DNA of 64,000 bases from assembly GCA_963717195.1 (NCBI GenBank), contig CAVQVR010000006.1, forward strand, positions 372,001 through 436,000. Direction: 5' to 3'. How positions within the stretch are numbered: position 1 is the first letter of the stretch; every line of letters begins with the position of its first letter. Source of the stretch: JACDAE01 sp963717195 (lineage in GTDB: Bacteria; Chloroflexota; Ktedonobacteria; Ktedonobacterales; Ktedonobacteraceae). Shown piece after piece: positions 38,013-47,146 of the stretch. Under the pieces are notes generated by a model. It was not told where the DNA came from, did no database searches, and was given only the letters and a program-made list of their open reading frames with translations. Position numbers and translations under genes: made by a program.

Positions 38013-39102
38013 TCAGTGTGCCGTCTCTTCCACAAAATGAACCAGTGTTTCCATATCATCTAGCGCTCGTGTCGAAACTGGACTGGTCTGCTGAGGCACA
38101 CTTGCCAGAGCATCGTAGGCTGCCTGGCATTGCTGCACCAGGAATTTCTGGCAATATGCTTTTGTATGTGTCCGTTCAAAGATCGCCAGGACTTGCTCGA
38201 CCTGTTCTTTTGTCAGAGGATCTTCTTGCTGGTAAATGCTGTGCAATGTTCGCTGGTCATGTGCATCTGCCTGTTCCAATGCATGTAATACTGGCAAGCT
38301 TTTCTTGCGCCGGTACACGTCGCCAGCCGGAGTTTTTCCCAGTTCAGCAGTTGTGGCCCAGACACCCAGCAGGTCATCGCGAACCTGAAAAGCAATCCCC
38401 ATCGCTCTACCAAAAGTGCTCAGGCGTTCGATGATCTCCACATCTCGTGTGCCCAGGCGTGCGCCCATTTCCAACGCGCATTCCATCAATGCAGCAGTCT
38501 TGCGACTGATCATATCAATGTACATAGAGACGGAAATATCCAGACGTTCTTCAAAGCTTATATCCAGGTACTGCCCTTGCGCCACTATTAGGCATGCAGA
38601 ATCGAGGAGCGCTCCCAGTTTTACCGCGATATCGCTCTCTACACCTTTTTCAAGAACATTCCATAAGATCAGGCGTGCTAATGAAAACATGCCATCCCCT
38701 GCATTGATCGCCTGAGGAACGCCCCATAGTTTCCATAGCGTCGGGCGATGGCGGCGTTCGGCGTCGCTGTCCTCTATATCATCATAAATCAACGTGAAAT
38801 TGTGCGTAAGTTCTATCGCTACGGCTGCTGGTAATGCACGTTCCAGATAATCTGAAATTCTGAGTAACTTCATTAGCAAGTCCCCACGCTCCTGCTGCCT
38901 CATAGGCTAGTAAGAGCAATGTCGGGCGCAACAATTTACCAGCATTGTTTTTTGTCGGAACAAAATGAGCATCCACCTGCCCCAGGTGATACTGTAGTAG
39001 CCCATAAAATGGGGCCAGGGTGCTTCCTGTCAGCCCGTTCGCATGTTCAAATGCTGCATGGAGAGCCGTATTAATTACATAGTGATGACGTTGAAGCGTA
39101 TT
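38013..39102 (-). pseudogene. Polyprenyl diphosphate synthase, two lesions
   Basis: A trans-prenyltransferase that would join isoprenyl diphosphates. The first aspartate-rich region is NFTLIYDDIEDSDAERRHRP, and the second motif is AFQVRDDLLGVWATTAELGK. An upstream frame holds the helix NNAGKLLRPTLLLLAYEAAG, which then breaks near 38855 (TQ then ISDYLERALPAAVAIEL in the other frame), where one A too many in GAATTT explains the shift. Further upstream the same frame continues (TALHAAFEHANGLTGSTL), but it is closed by a TAA at 39103-39105 before any normal start; the only in-frame ATG lies just beyond that stop at 39126. Two lesions make real decay more likely here than elsewhere. Confidence 0.8.
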
Positions 39103-39277
39103 TTAAATCGTCGATGATAAAACCATGAATTGGTAGTTAAGAGACGGTCAGGTACTGGCCATCTCATCCCCTTTCTCTGCAAGTACGTTAGTTTCAGTAC
39201 CCTCCTGCGGGTCGAGAAAAGATGTACCCCCTGCCGCCTACAGAGGGAAAGTATACAACTCGTCAAGTGAAAATGCC

Positions 39278-39775
39278 CTAGGGATGCAGGTAAAAGAATA
39301 CGGCTACTGCGATGGTACCAAGCACTGTAATACCACCAGCCAGTCCTTTCAGACCCCCGAGTCTATAGAATGGCGAACACAGGTCACAATAGCGGTTGGT
39401 ATATTGATACCGATGCCCGCGCAAGCCCTCACGTGTGATAACCACATCATCGGTTTTGCGTTGGGTGTGCAGTTCGTCGCAGACATGGCGTCCGCATCCC
39501 TTGCAAACAAACTGATCAACGAAGTGAGACGTCCTTGAAAGCGACCATTGATCGGGGTAGACCTGCGTACCACACACATAACAGACCTGTGTCTGAGCTA
39601 TTCTCATCTGTTTCTCAGCACAAGGTGAGTGCTGCTGTTTAGGAAAATGATCCTGGCAAAAGCCATAATGGCAATCTGGACAACGCCCAAGCGCTTCTTC
39701 ATTACATTCATGGCAACGTCGTTTCGCGTGAACAGATGGTGATTGATATCGTTTCATTTCACCCGTATTATGCAT
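39278..39775 (-). CDS. Zinc-binding protein with C-terminal membrane anchor
   Basis: 165 residues with two cysteine/histidine clusters. The first is CHECNEEALGRCPDCHYGFCQDHF, the layout of a B-box-like or AN1-like finger. The second has CYVCGTQV, CKGCGRHVCDEL and CDLCSPF. A single TM (about 143-163: GLAGGITVLGTIAVAVFFYL) closes the protein, so it is tail-anchored with zinc domains in the cytoplasm. GAGAGGA precedes the ATG. Not a known named family to me. Role could be protein binding at the membrane. Confidence 0.75.
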   Translation of the reverse strand: MHNTGEMKRYQSPSVHAKRRCHECNEEALGRCPDCHYGFCQDHFPKQQHSPCAEKQMRIAQTQVCYVCGTQVYPDQWSLSRTSHFVDQFVCKGCGRHVCDELHTQRKTDDVVITREGLRGHRYQYTNRYCDLCSPFYRLGGLKGLAGGITVLGTIAVAVFFYLHP

Positions 39776-39954
39776 AGTATCCTCTCGCTATTTTCTCTCT
39801 ATTTTTCCTTGCGGCCAGGGCCATGTGCTTTTAATTACAGACGCTATGGGATGCGATCTATGGATATAAGTATAGCAAAAAGTTCGCAGGAAATATAGCA
39901 TGGAAGGGTATTTGGGGGGGTGCGGAATATGGTACTCGCGGCGAGGAACTATGC

Positions 39955-39983
39955 TTGACGTGTCCAATCTCAATATCTGATAC
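39955..39983 (+). promoter_or_regulatory. Possible promoter for folP-folC
   Basis: TTGACG (39955-39960) is a strong -35 match. A 17-base spacer leads to TGATAC (39978-39983), only a moderate -10. It is 49 bases before the folP ATG. Confidence 0.4.
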
Positions 39984-40031
39984 TGATAGAACGTCGTAGC
40001 CCAAACGTAAACTTATAGGAGGCCTCTATTT

Positions 40032-40916
40032 ATGTCAGCACAATACCCCCCGACGGTCTGGGATCATCATCAATTAACCTGGGGCCAGCAAACCTACGTG
40101 ATGGGGATCGTCAATGTGACTCCCAATTCGTTTGCCGGCGATGGATTGGCTCGTGATGGGCTTTCTGAAGAGGCCCTGGTGCAACGTGCCATTGTACAGG
40201 CCCAACGCTTTGTGGCGGAGGGTGCGCTACTGCTTGATGTGGGCGGTGAGTCCACACGTCCCGGTGCAGCTACCATCTCCGTCAAGCAGGAACTGGCACG
40301 CGTCATTCCTGTAATTGAGGCACTGCACACGGTATTGCCCGCCGAAGTAATGATCTCTATCGATACCTACAAAGCAGAGGTAGCAGAACATGCACTGAAC
40401 GCGGGTGCCTGCATTATCAATGATATCTGGGCCTTACAACAGGACCCAGAGATAGCAGCAGTTGCCAGGGAACATACTGTCCCTATCGTCTTGATGGCAA
40501 ACATGCGCGGTTACCAGAAGCGCGAGATTGTCAGCGACGTGCTGCGTTTCCTCGCCAGAAGCATCGATCAAGCACTGAACGCGGGTATCGCCTGGGAGCA
40601 CATTATCATCGATCCAGGCATCGGGTTTGGCACCACACCAGAAGAGAACCTCACATTGCTACGTCGCCTGGGAGAGCTGCGCACACTTGGGCGTCCTATC
40701 TTGCTCGGTACTTCGCGTAAATCGACCATTGGTAAAGTGCTTGGTGGCCTCCCTGCCTCCGAACGCCTGGAAGGAACGGCAGCCTCCGTCGCGCTCGGTA
40801 TTGCTCAGGGTGCTGATATTGTACGCGTGCATGACGTTCACGAGATGATGCGCGTGGTGAAGATGAGCGATGCTATTGTACGGGGCACATTTACTCTGAC
40901 GGATGATAGGGTATAG
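40032..40916 (+). CDS. folP: Dihydropteroate synthase
   Basis: Joins p-aminobenzoate to the pterin diphosphate in folate synthesis; sulfonamides target it. The TIM-barrel motifs are clear: GIVNVTPNSF (the usual DSF reads NSF), LLDVGGESTRPGAATISVKQ, VMISIDTYKAEVAEHALNAG, IIDPGIGFGTTPEENLTLL and GTSRKSTIGKVLG with the phosphate-binding SRK. 294 residues, standard length. TAGGAGG lies nine bases before the ATG. Its end overlaps folC. Confidence 0.97.
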   Translation: MSAQYPPTVWDHHQLTWGQQTYVMGIVNVTPNSFAGDGLARDGLSEEALVQRAIVQAQRFVAEGALLLDVGGESTRPGAATISVKQELARVIPVIEALHTVLPAEVMISIDTYKAEVAEHALNAGACIINDIWALQQDPEIAAVAREHTVPIVLMANMRGYQKREIVSDVLRFLARSIDQALNAGIAWEHIIIDPGIGFGTTPEENLTLLRRLGELRTLGRPILLGTSRKSTIGKVLGGLPASERLEGTAASVALGIAQGADIVRVHDVHEMMRVVKMSDAIVRGTFTLTDDRV

Positions 40917-42360
40917 AAAGAGATACACGATCTTGAATTATCAAGAAGCACTTGCTTATATTTATAGCTTTACCGACTTCGAACGAGGTGGTTCATATAC
41001 ACGCGACCGCAGCGAGAATCTGCCGCGTATATCTCGTCTCCTGGCACAACTGGACAATCCACACCAGCAATATAGCAGCACACTGGTTGCAGGGACAAAA
41101 GGGAAAGGCTCAACATCAGCCTTAATTGAAAATGTATTGCGCCACGCTGGTGTACGCACTGGCCTCTATACGCAGCCAGACCTGCATACCTTCCGTGAGC
41201 GCATGCGCGTTAACGGTCACCTCGTCAGTGAGGAGGAGGTTGCCGCCCTTGTTCCAGAGATAGTGGCCGCGATGGAAAAGATTGCGCAAGATGAGCTTGG
41301 CCCATTTATTACCTATGAAATCGGCACTGCCCTCGCCTTCCTTTATTTTTATCGTCAACATGTGCAGCATGCAGTCGTCGAAGTTGGCATCGGAGGACGC
41401 CTGGATGCAACAAACATCCTCCAGCCGCTCGTCTCTGTAATTACATCTATCAGCTTCGATCACATGGCCATTCTTGGCGACACGCTGGGTAAAATAGCCA
41501 CCGAAAAGGCCGGTATTATCAAAACTAATGGCATAGTCGTCACATCCGCTCAATCTCCAGAGGCTTTGCTTGCCATCGCAACGATTGCACACCAACGTGA
41601 TGCTCGTCTGATCCGTGTTGGCGTTGTAGGAGAAGATCCGGCCCAGGCTGAAGTGAACGCAGGACGCTTACCTCCTCTGAGCTATTCTTATATTCTACAA
41701 GAGCACAGTATTGATCTGCCCATTCAGCAACGTTTCACGATCAAAACGCCACAACATATATACTCAGATCTTGTTCTTCCGCTGGCTGGACTTCACCAGC
41801 TCGAAAATGCAACGGTCGCTATGGCAACTCTTGATATGCTACGAGAACGCGGTGTCGACTGGAACGAACAGGCTCTGCGCGAAGGATTGCGCAGCGTTCA
41901 CTGGCCTGCCCGCATAGAAGTTGTAGGAAGCAATCCGACCATTGTGATTGATGGTGCGCACAATGCCGATTCGATGCAGAAGCTAATTCAGACTTTGCGT
42001 ACATCATTTACCTTGCACCGTCTGATCGTCGTCTTAAACGTGAACCGGGATAAGGACATCGTTGGTATCGTCCAGGCGCTTGCAGATGTCGATATTGTTA
42101 TTCTAACTCATATGAAGAGCAGTCCTCGCGCTGTTGCTATCGAAACCCTGCAAGAACTCTTTGCCACACATGCACCTTCCGTAGAGATTTTCACGGCTGA
42201 AAAGAGTGAGCAGGCTATGGATCTTGCCCTTGACCTGGCTGATCGTCATGACCTGATCTGTGCCACTGGTTCCCTCTATCTCGCTGGTGAGGCTTTGCGC
42301 TGGGCGGCAGCTCATGGCGCGGCTACTGCTGCATCGGAAATTGAAGGTGTGGATCATTGA
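40903..42360 (+). CDS. folC: Folylpolyglutamate / dihydrofolate synthase
   Basis: Adds glutamate to dihydropteroate and then to folates. ATP-binding loop GTKGKGSTSALIENVL, the Mur-ligase-like TSISFDHMAILGDTLGKIAT, KAGIIK and the C-terminal VIDGAHNADSMQKL are present. 485 residues is slightly longer than usual (about 430), mostly by loops. The ATG at 40903 overlaps folP by 14 bases; a TTG at 40933 after AGAAAGAG is an alternative that begins closer to the conserved NYQEALAYI. folP and folC form one operon, so both steps after DHPPP are made together. Confidence 0.95.
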   Translation: MIGYRKRYTILNYQEALAYIYSFTDFERGGSYTRDRSENLPRISRLLAQLDNPHQQYSSTLVAGTKGKGSTSALIENVLRHAGVRTGLYTQPDLHTFRERMRVNGHLVSEEEVAALVPEIVAAMEKIAQDELGPFITYEIGTALAFLYFYRQHVQHAVVEVGIGGRLDATNILQPLVSVITSISFDHMAILGDTLGKIATEKAGIIKTNGIVVTSAQSPEALLAIATIAHQRDARLIRVGVVGEDPAQAEVNAGRLPPLSYSYILQEHSIDLPIQQRFTIKTPQHIYSDLVLPLAGLHQLENATVAMATLDMLRERGVDWNEQALREGLRSVHWPARIEVVGSNPTIVIDGAHNADSMQKLIQTLRTSFTLHRLIVVLNVNRDKDIVGIVQALADVDIVILTHMKSSPRAVAIETLQELFATHAPSVEIFTAEKSEQAMDLALDLADRHDLICATGSLYLAGEALRWAAAHGAATAASEIEGVDH

Positions 42361-42365
42361 TTCTG

Positions 42366-42654
42366 CTAGCAAGTCTGAATATCTTCTCCAAGCAAAAAGG
42401 CCAGATAGCTTTTCTTTCTCTGCTCCATATCCTCTTCCGGGAAGGGTGGAGCTTTGCCCTGGAGGGAAGCTTTGAACTCTTTGACGAGGGCATCACGTAG
42501 AGGCGTTTTGCCAAAGCCCAGGCGCAGTTTCTTGCCGCTCAATGCTGAAGATGAAGATACGCTGACTGCTTTCGTCAATCAAGGTGACACAGTACAAAAA
42601 GACGCTGCTACTACTAAAGTTTCTTCTCACGCCTTCTACACTCACAGGAATCAT
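42366..42654 (-). pseudogene. Small hypothetical protein, possibly frameshifted
   Basis: An ATG at 42654 has a strong GGAGTGGAGGA site and begins MIPVSVEGVRRNFSSSSVFL, similar to openings of bifunctional-nuclease (DUF151) proteins. The frame ends after 53 codons with a frayed tail. The neighbouring frame continues smoothly as GKTPLRDALVKEFKASLQGK, PPFPEEDMEQRKKSYLAFLL to a stop at 42366. A one-base slip near 42525 would join them into about 95 residues. Whether it is a true DUF151 relative is doubtful; the full pattern is not there. It lies tail to tail with folC. Confidence 0.45.
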
Positions 42655-42758
42655 AGAAATCCTCCACTCCTTTTCCTGCTTCCAGAGCTTATTTCACTGG
42701 TTTCAGCTTTATAGTAGCACTCTCTTTTGCACCGGTCAAGATAAGATACTGGGAGAGA

Positions 42759-42920
42759 CAGGGCTTGTGAATTAGCGTTTTTTCTCAGACTCCTGGCCCG
42801 CTGCGCAGGCCTTTTTGGGTTTTTTATGGTGTGTTTTTCGGGCGATGCCCGAAAAACACACCATAAAAAACGTTTGCGAGCGCCGCAGGCGCGAGGAGGG
42901 CGGAGCATTCACAAGCCCTG
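42759..42920. mobile_element. MITE-like element with 10-bp target duplication
   Basis: Terminal inverted repeats CAGGGCTTGTGAAT (42759-42772) and ATTCACAAGCCCTG (42907-42920) are perfect over 14 bp. They are flanked on each side by CTGGGAGAGA (42749-42758 and 42921-42930), a direct repeat as left by transposition. Inside is a 24-bp perfect hairpin (42820-42843/42847-42870, loop GAT) that could end transcription both ways. No reading frame for a transposase fits in 162 bases, so it must have moved with help from elsewhere. Confidence 0.8.
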
Positions 42921-42937
42921 CTGGGAGAGACGAACTA

Positions 42938-42970
42938 CGGGCACGGCGGGATTATAATCCCGTGCCGTGT
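42938..42970. repeat. Near-palindrome GGGATTATAATCCC
   Basis: A 14-base perfect palindrome (42948-42961) with further partial pairing of GGCACGG and CCGTGCC on the flanks. TAATCCCGTGCC also occurs in the tandem array at 49931-50045, so it is probably another remnant of that dispersed family. A TATAAT at 43011 lies downstream, before the acyl-CoA ligase. Confidence 0.5.
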
Positions 42971-43091
42971 CAACGTGTCCGTTGGAAGTCTACTCTCCCC
43001 TTGTGGATGTTATAATGCTGAATAGAATTATGTCATTCACCATTACCAGGATAATTGGTATACCTGGCTTCAACGAGGAGGTTTCGTTCAC

Positions 43092-44714
43092 ATGCAAGGT
43101 TTAATGATGAACTACCAGTTGACCCTCACACACGCTTTCCGTCGTGCCGAGCGCTACTTTCCGCGTAAAGAGATTGTGACGCAGACCGATGGTGAGCCGC
43201 ATCGCTATACCTATGGAGAGTGGAGCAAACGCACGCAGCAACTTGCACATGCCCTGCGAAAGGCCGGAGTAACCGACAGTGAACGTGTAGCCACCTTTGG
43301 CTGGAATACCTATCGTCACCTGGAACTATACTACGCCGTTCCTTGCATGGGCGCGATGTTGCATACGCTCAATATTCGTCTTTTCGCTGAACAGCTGGTC
43401 TATATTATCAATGATGCAGGGGATAAAATTATCTTCGTGGATGGCGACCTGGTGCCAGTGATGGAGAAAGTTGCGGACCAGATACCCACCGTGAAGCTGT
43501 TCGTCATTATGGGGGAAGCGCCCTATGCCACCGATAAGTTGCAGCCTTCCGTAGACTATGAAACCTTTATTGCCGATTCTCCCACGACCTATGATTGGCC
43601 TGAACTGGACGAAAATACTGCCGCCGCGATGTGCTATACCTCCGGCACCACCGCCAATCCTAAAGGCGTCATCTACAGTCACCGCTCGATCTTTCTTCAC
43701 TCCCTGGGCGTGAGTCTGGCCGATGGTCCAGCCCTCTCTGAGAATGACGCCGTGCTCCCGATTGTACCCATGTTTCATGCCAACGCGTGGGGATTTCCAC
43801 ATGCCGCTATAATGATGGGAGCGAAAGTTGTCCTGCCCGGACGCTTCATGGACCCGCTGCGTATCGCATCATTGATGGATAAAGAGCGTGTGACCCTTGC
43901 GACTGGCGTGCCAACGATCTGGATTGGCTTATTGAATTTGCTGGATAAAGAACGGTTTGACTTATCCGCTCTACGTGCTATCTTCTGCGGCGGTTCAGCC
44001 GTACCTCGTGCCTTGATCGAGGGTCTCTATCGTAAAAATATCATCATCGTCCAGGCCTGGGGTATGACCGAAACGTCGCCGCTGGCCTCAGTCTGCAAGC
44101 TACGTAGCTATCAGCAAGACCTGTCCCTGGATGAACAGTTCGACATTAAAGCAAAGCAGGGAACCATGCTACCAGGTGTAGAATTCCGCGTTGTGGATAT
44201 CGAGAGCGGCAATGAAGTGCCATGGGACGATCAGAGCTTTGGTGAACTTCAGGTGAGAGGCCCCTGGGTCGCGCGTGCTTACTATAACGACTCTGAATCC
44301 GATGCAAAATTTGCACATGGCTGGCTACGTACGGGCGATGTTGCCGTTGTCGATAGCGAAGGCATGATTCAACTGGTCGACCGCACCAAAGACCTGGTCA
44401 AATCGGGCGGCGAATGGATCTCATCCGTCGAGCTTGAGGGCCGCATCATGGGCCATCCCAAAGTGCTCGAAGCCTGTGTCGTCGCAATTCCCGATCCAAA
44501 GTGGTCTGAGCGTCCTCTTGCATACGTAGTACCCAAACCAGACTTTGTAGGTAAAGTCACGAGTGAAGAGATACTCGACTTCCTGCGCCCCCAGGTCGCT
44601 AAATGGTGGTTGCCCGATGAGGTTGTCTTCATCGATGCTATTCCTAAGACCAGTGTTGGGAAGTTCGATAAAAAGGTGTTGAGAGCACAACACGAGATGG
44701 GGAATATTGTGTGA
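43092..44714 (+). CDS. Fatty-acid--CoA ligase (AMP-dependent)
   Basis: Activates a fatty acid to acyl-AMP and then acyl-CoA. Motifs run in order: the P-loop AMCYTSGTTANPKGVIYSHR, VPMFHANAWGFPHAAIMMGA, the acyl-pocket segment, the aromatic WGMTETSPLASV, LRTGDVAVVDSEGMIQLVDR, the hinge RTKDLVKSGGEWISSVELE and the catalytic lysine in PKTSVGKFDKKVLR. The GEW hinge is typical of medium- to long-chain ligases. 540 residues. GAGGAGG precedes the ATG. It reads alone; chain length is not predictable. Confidence 0.93.
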   Translation: MQGLMMNYQLTLTHAFRRAERYFPRKEIVTQTDGEPHRYTYGEWSKRTQQLAHALRKAGVTDSERVATFGWNTYRHLELYYAVPCMGAMLHTLNIRLFAEQLVYIINDAGDKIIFVDGDLVPVMEKVADQIPTVKLFVIMGEAPYATDKLQPSVDYETFIADSPTTYDWPELDENTAAAMCYTSGTTANPKGVIYSHRSIFLHSLGVSLADGPALSENDAVLPIVPMFHANAWGFPHAAIMMGAKVVLPGRFMDPLRIASLMDKERVTLATGVPTIWIGLLNLLDKERFDLSALRAIFCGGSAVPRALIEGLYRKNIIIVQAWGMTETSPLASVCKLRSYQQDLSLDEQFDIKAKQGTMLPGVEFRVVDIESGNEVPWDDQSFGELQVRGPWVARAYYNDSESDAKFAHGWLRTGDVAVVDSEGMIQLVDRTKDLVKSGGEWISSVELEGRIMGHPKVLEACVVAIPDPKWSERPLAYVVPKPDFVGKVTSEEILDFLRPQVAKWWLPDEVVFIDAIPKTSVGKFDKKVLRAQHEMGNIV

Positions 44715-44715
44715 G

Positions 44716-44744
44716 TTGAACAAAAAGTCCATAGCTGATATACT
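44716..44744 (+). promoter_or_regulatory. Sigma-70 promoter for the EF-G paralogue
   Basis: TTGAAC (44716-44721), exactly 17 bases, TATACT (44739-44744): four and five of six consensus positions. A leader of about 145 bases follows, with a small GGTCT/AGACC hairpin near 44825-44840. Confidence 0.6.
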
Positions 44745-44896
44745 ACACCTACCGAACCGGAATAGCGTGTTGATAATTTTTCTCTGTACCGGAACATCCA
44801 TCCCTAATGGTCGTGTTGCATAGGCGGTCTACGACAGACCCCCACACAGTCTGGACAGACCTCCTCTTGCTAGAAACTCAGGAGGAAACGGATTTT

Positions 44897-46954
44897 ATGA
44901 AGGTTTATAGAGCGGAGCAGATTCGCAATGTGGCATTAATCTCACACGTTGGAGCAGGCAAAACATCTCTGGTGGATGCAGCACTTTTCGATAGTGGTGC
45001 CGTTACCCGGCAGGGCAAGGTTGACGAAGGTAGCTCTATTTCTGATAATGATCCTGATGAGCTCAAACGACGCATGTCTTTAAACGTTAAAGTGCTACCC
45101 GTTGAATGGAAAAATACGAAAATCAATTTTATCGACACTCCCGGCTACGCTGATTTCATCGGCGAAGTCAAAGCTGGCTTACGCGTTGCTGACGCTGCAC
45201 TCGTGGTCGTGACCGCTGAAAAAGGCGTAGAAGTTGGTACAGAACTTACCTGGCAATATGCCGATGAACGCAATCTTCCACGTATCGTCCTGGTCAATAA
45301 ACTCGACCGCGAGAATACTTCTTTTGAACAGGCACTCGAATCATTACGCTCACATTTCGGTGTCAAAGTTGTTCCTTTACAGATCCCTATAGGCGAACAG
45401 GCAAACTTCAAGGGCGTCGTTGACCTCGTCTCTCAAAAGGGCTACATATTCGAGGGCGGCAACAAAGTACAGGAAGTCGCAGTTCCAGCCGATATACAGG
45501 ATAGCATGACTACATACCGCGAACAATTGATCGAAGCCGCCGTGGAGAGCGACGATGAGATCATGGAAAAGTTCCTGGAAGGCGAGGAACTGAGCAACGA
45601 AGAGATTCTCTCGGTCGTCAAAAAGGGCACCTGCACAGGTCAGTTAATACCGGTGCTCTGCGGTTCCGCAACCAAAAATGTCGGTATACAGACGCTCCTC
45701 GATACCATCGTCGACTACCTGCCCAGCGCAGCAGACGCCATTCCAGAGGATGCTCAAGCCTTTGGCGATACCCTCTCGCTCTTTGTCTTTAAGACCGCCG
45801 CCGCCGCGGTTGGTACCATCTCTACCTTCCGCATCTATAGTGGCACGCTTAAACCCGATAGCCATCTCCACAATGTTCAGACGAACGCGGACGAACGCAT
45901 CACTCAGATCACCATTCCACGTGGCAAATTGCAGGAAACAGCCCCTGAGATCTACGCAGGCGACTTTGGTGCCGCTCCAAAGCTCACCAACACCCATACC
46001 GGTGATACCCTGGTCAGTGGCAAAGATACTGGCAAATCGCTGAATCCCATCAACTTCCCTGAACCTGTCTATACCGTAACTGTCGTTCCAAAGAGCCAGG
46101 CCGACCTGGATAAGATGGGCAATGCACTCAACCGTATCGTTCAGGAAGATCGCACTCTGCTCGTCTCGCGCGACCCTGAAACCGCCGAAGTTCTCCTGTC
46201 AGGTATGGGAGAAGCTCACCTGCAGATCGTGGTCGAAGGCATCAAACGCAAATATGGCGTCGATCTGGAGACACGGGAGCCCCGCGTCTCCTATCGCGAG
46301 ACGATCCGCAAGAAGGCACGCGCCAATGGTCGTCACAAACGGCAAAGCGGCGGTCATGGACAGTTTGGCGATGTCTGGCTGGAGATCGAGCCACTGCCAC
46401 GCGATAGCGAAGAGACGTTCATCTTCGAAGACAAGATCGTCGGCGGCGTCGTACCCGGCCAGTTTATTCCCGGCGTCGAAAAGGGCGTACGCGAGGCACT
46501 CAAGCGCGGCTTCCTCTCCGGCAACCCGATGGTCTACGTCAAAGTCGCTCTGGTTGACGGCAAATATCACCCCGTCGACTCTTCCGCACAGTCTTTTGAA
46601 GTTGCAGCTTCATTGGGCATGCATGAAGCCGTTCCCCTGGCCAACCCTGCTTTACTGGAACCAATCATGAACGTCACCATTACCGTTCCAGAGAACAATA
46701 TGGGCGATGTGATGAGCGATATCAATACCAGGCGTGGACGCGTGCTTGGCATGGACTCGCTGAGCAACGGTATGCAGCAGATTACGGCGAATGTTCCCCA
46801 GGCGGAAATGTTGCGCTACGCAACCGATCTGCGCTCCATCACTCAAGGACGCGGCTCCTTCAAAATGGAGTTTTCGCAGTACGAAGAGGTGCCAGCGAAC
46901 GTACAGCAAGAGATTGTTGCGAACCATGCACAGCATAAGAAAGTGGAAGCCTGA
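44897..46954 (+). CDS. Elongation factor G-like translational GTPase
   Basis: 685 residues with EF-G domain order: G domain with P-loop SHVGAGKTSLVDAAL, switch and G3 FIDTPGYADFIGEV, G4 VLVNKLDREN; then domain II, III (LLVSRDPETAEVLLSGMGEA), IV (SYRETIRKKARANGRHKRQS) and V (EPIMNVTITVPENNMGDVMS). The GHIDAGKTT of canonical EF-G reads SHVGAGKTS and the sequence lacks a standard switch I, as in EF-G2-type paralogues. So it is probably a second EF-G, not the one in the rps12-rps7 operon. ATG 44897 follows AGGAGGAAAC; an upstream ATG is in the leader. Confidence 0.85.
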   Translation: MKVYRAEQIRNVALISHVGAGKTSLVDAALFDSGAVTRQGKVDEGSSISDNDPDELKRRMSLNVKVLPVEWKNTKINFIDTPGYADFIGEVKAGLRVADAALVVVTAEKGVEVGTELTWQYADERNLPRIVLVNKLDRENTSFEQALESLRSHFGVKVVPLQIPIGEQANFKGVVDLVSQKGYIFEGGNKVQEVAVPADIQDSMTTYREQLIEAAVESDDEIMEKFLEGEELSNEEILSVVKKGTCTGQLIPVLCGSATKNVGIQTLLDTIVDYLPSAADAIPEDAQAFGDTLSLFVFKTAAAAVGTISTFRIYSGTLKPDSHLHNVQTNADERITQITIPRGKLQETAPEIYAGDFGAAPKLTNTHTGDTLVSGKDTGKSLNPINFPEPVYTVTVVPKSQADLDKMGNALNRIVQEDRTLLVSRDPETAEVLLSGMGEAHLQIVVEGIKRKYGVDLETREPRVSYRETIRKKARANGRHKRQSGGHGQFGDVWLEIEPLPRDSEETFIFEDKIVGGVVPGQFIPGVEKGVREALKRGFLSGNPMVYVKVALVDGKYHPVDSSAQSFEVAASLGMHEAVPLANPALLEPIMNVTITVPENNMGDVMSDINTRRGRVLGMDSLSNGMQQITANVPQAEMLRYATDLRSITQGRGSFKMEFSQYEEVPANVQQEIVANHAQHKKVEA

Positions 46955-46976
46955 GTATTACTCTTGAATTACAACG

Positions 46977-47112
46977 ACATGCGTTATCCCGAATTTTTCA
47001 AATTGGCGTTCGATGCCTCTCAAGTGGCTTGAGAGGCGGGATTGCAAAGGGCAGTCGCCCTCTGGGCCCCACTTTTTTGAATTTTTGAAACAAAATTCGG
47101 GATAACTCATGT
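46977..47112. mobile_element. MITE-like element with 21-bp terminal inverted repeats
   Basis: Left end ACATGCGTTATCCCGAATTTT (46977-46997) and right end (47092-47112) are inverted copies with one mismatch. The interior carries another hairpin (GCCTCTCAAGTGGCTTGAGAGGC near 47014-47036) and no open frame. No flanking direct repeat could be recognised. It lies just past the EF-G-like stop and 35 bases before the VOC gene. Confidence 0.65.
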
Positions 47113-47146
47113 CTTTAACCCATTGGTAAATAAAGAGGTATAAAGC

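Noticed and set aside
42366..42654. Firm call as a bifunctional nuclease (DUF151)
   Set aside because: Only the opening MIPVSVEGV resembles that family; the central strand and the RPLTHDL-type motif are missing.
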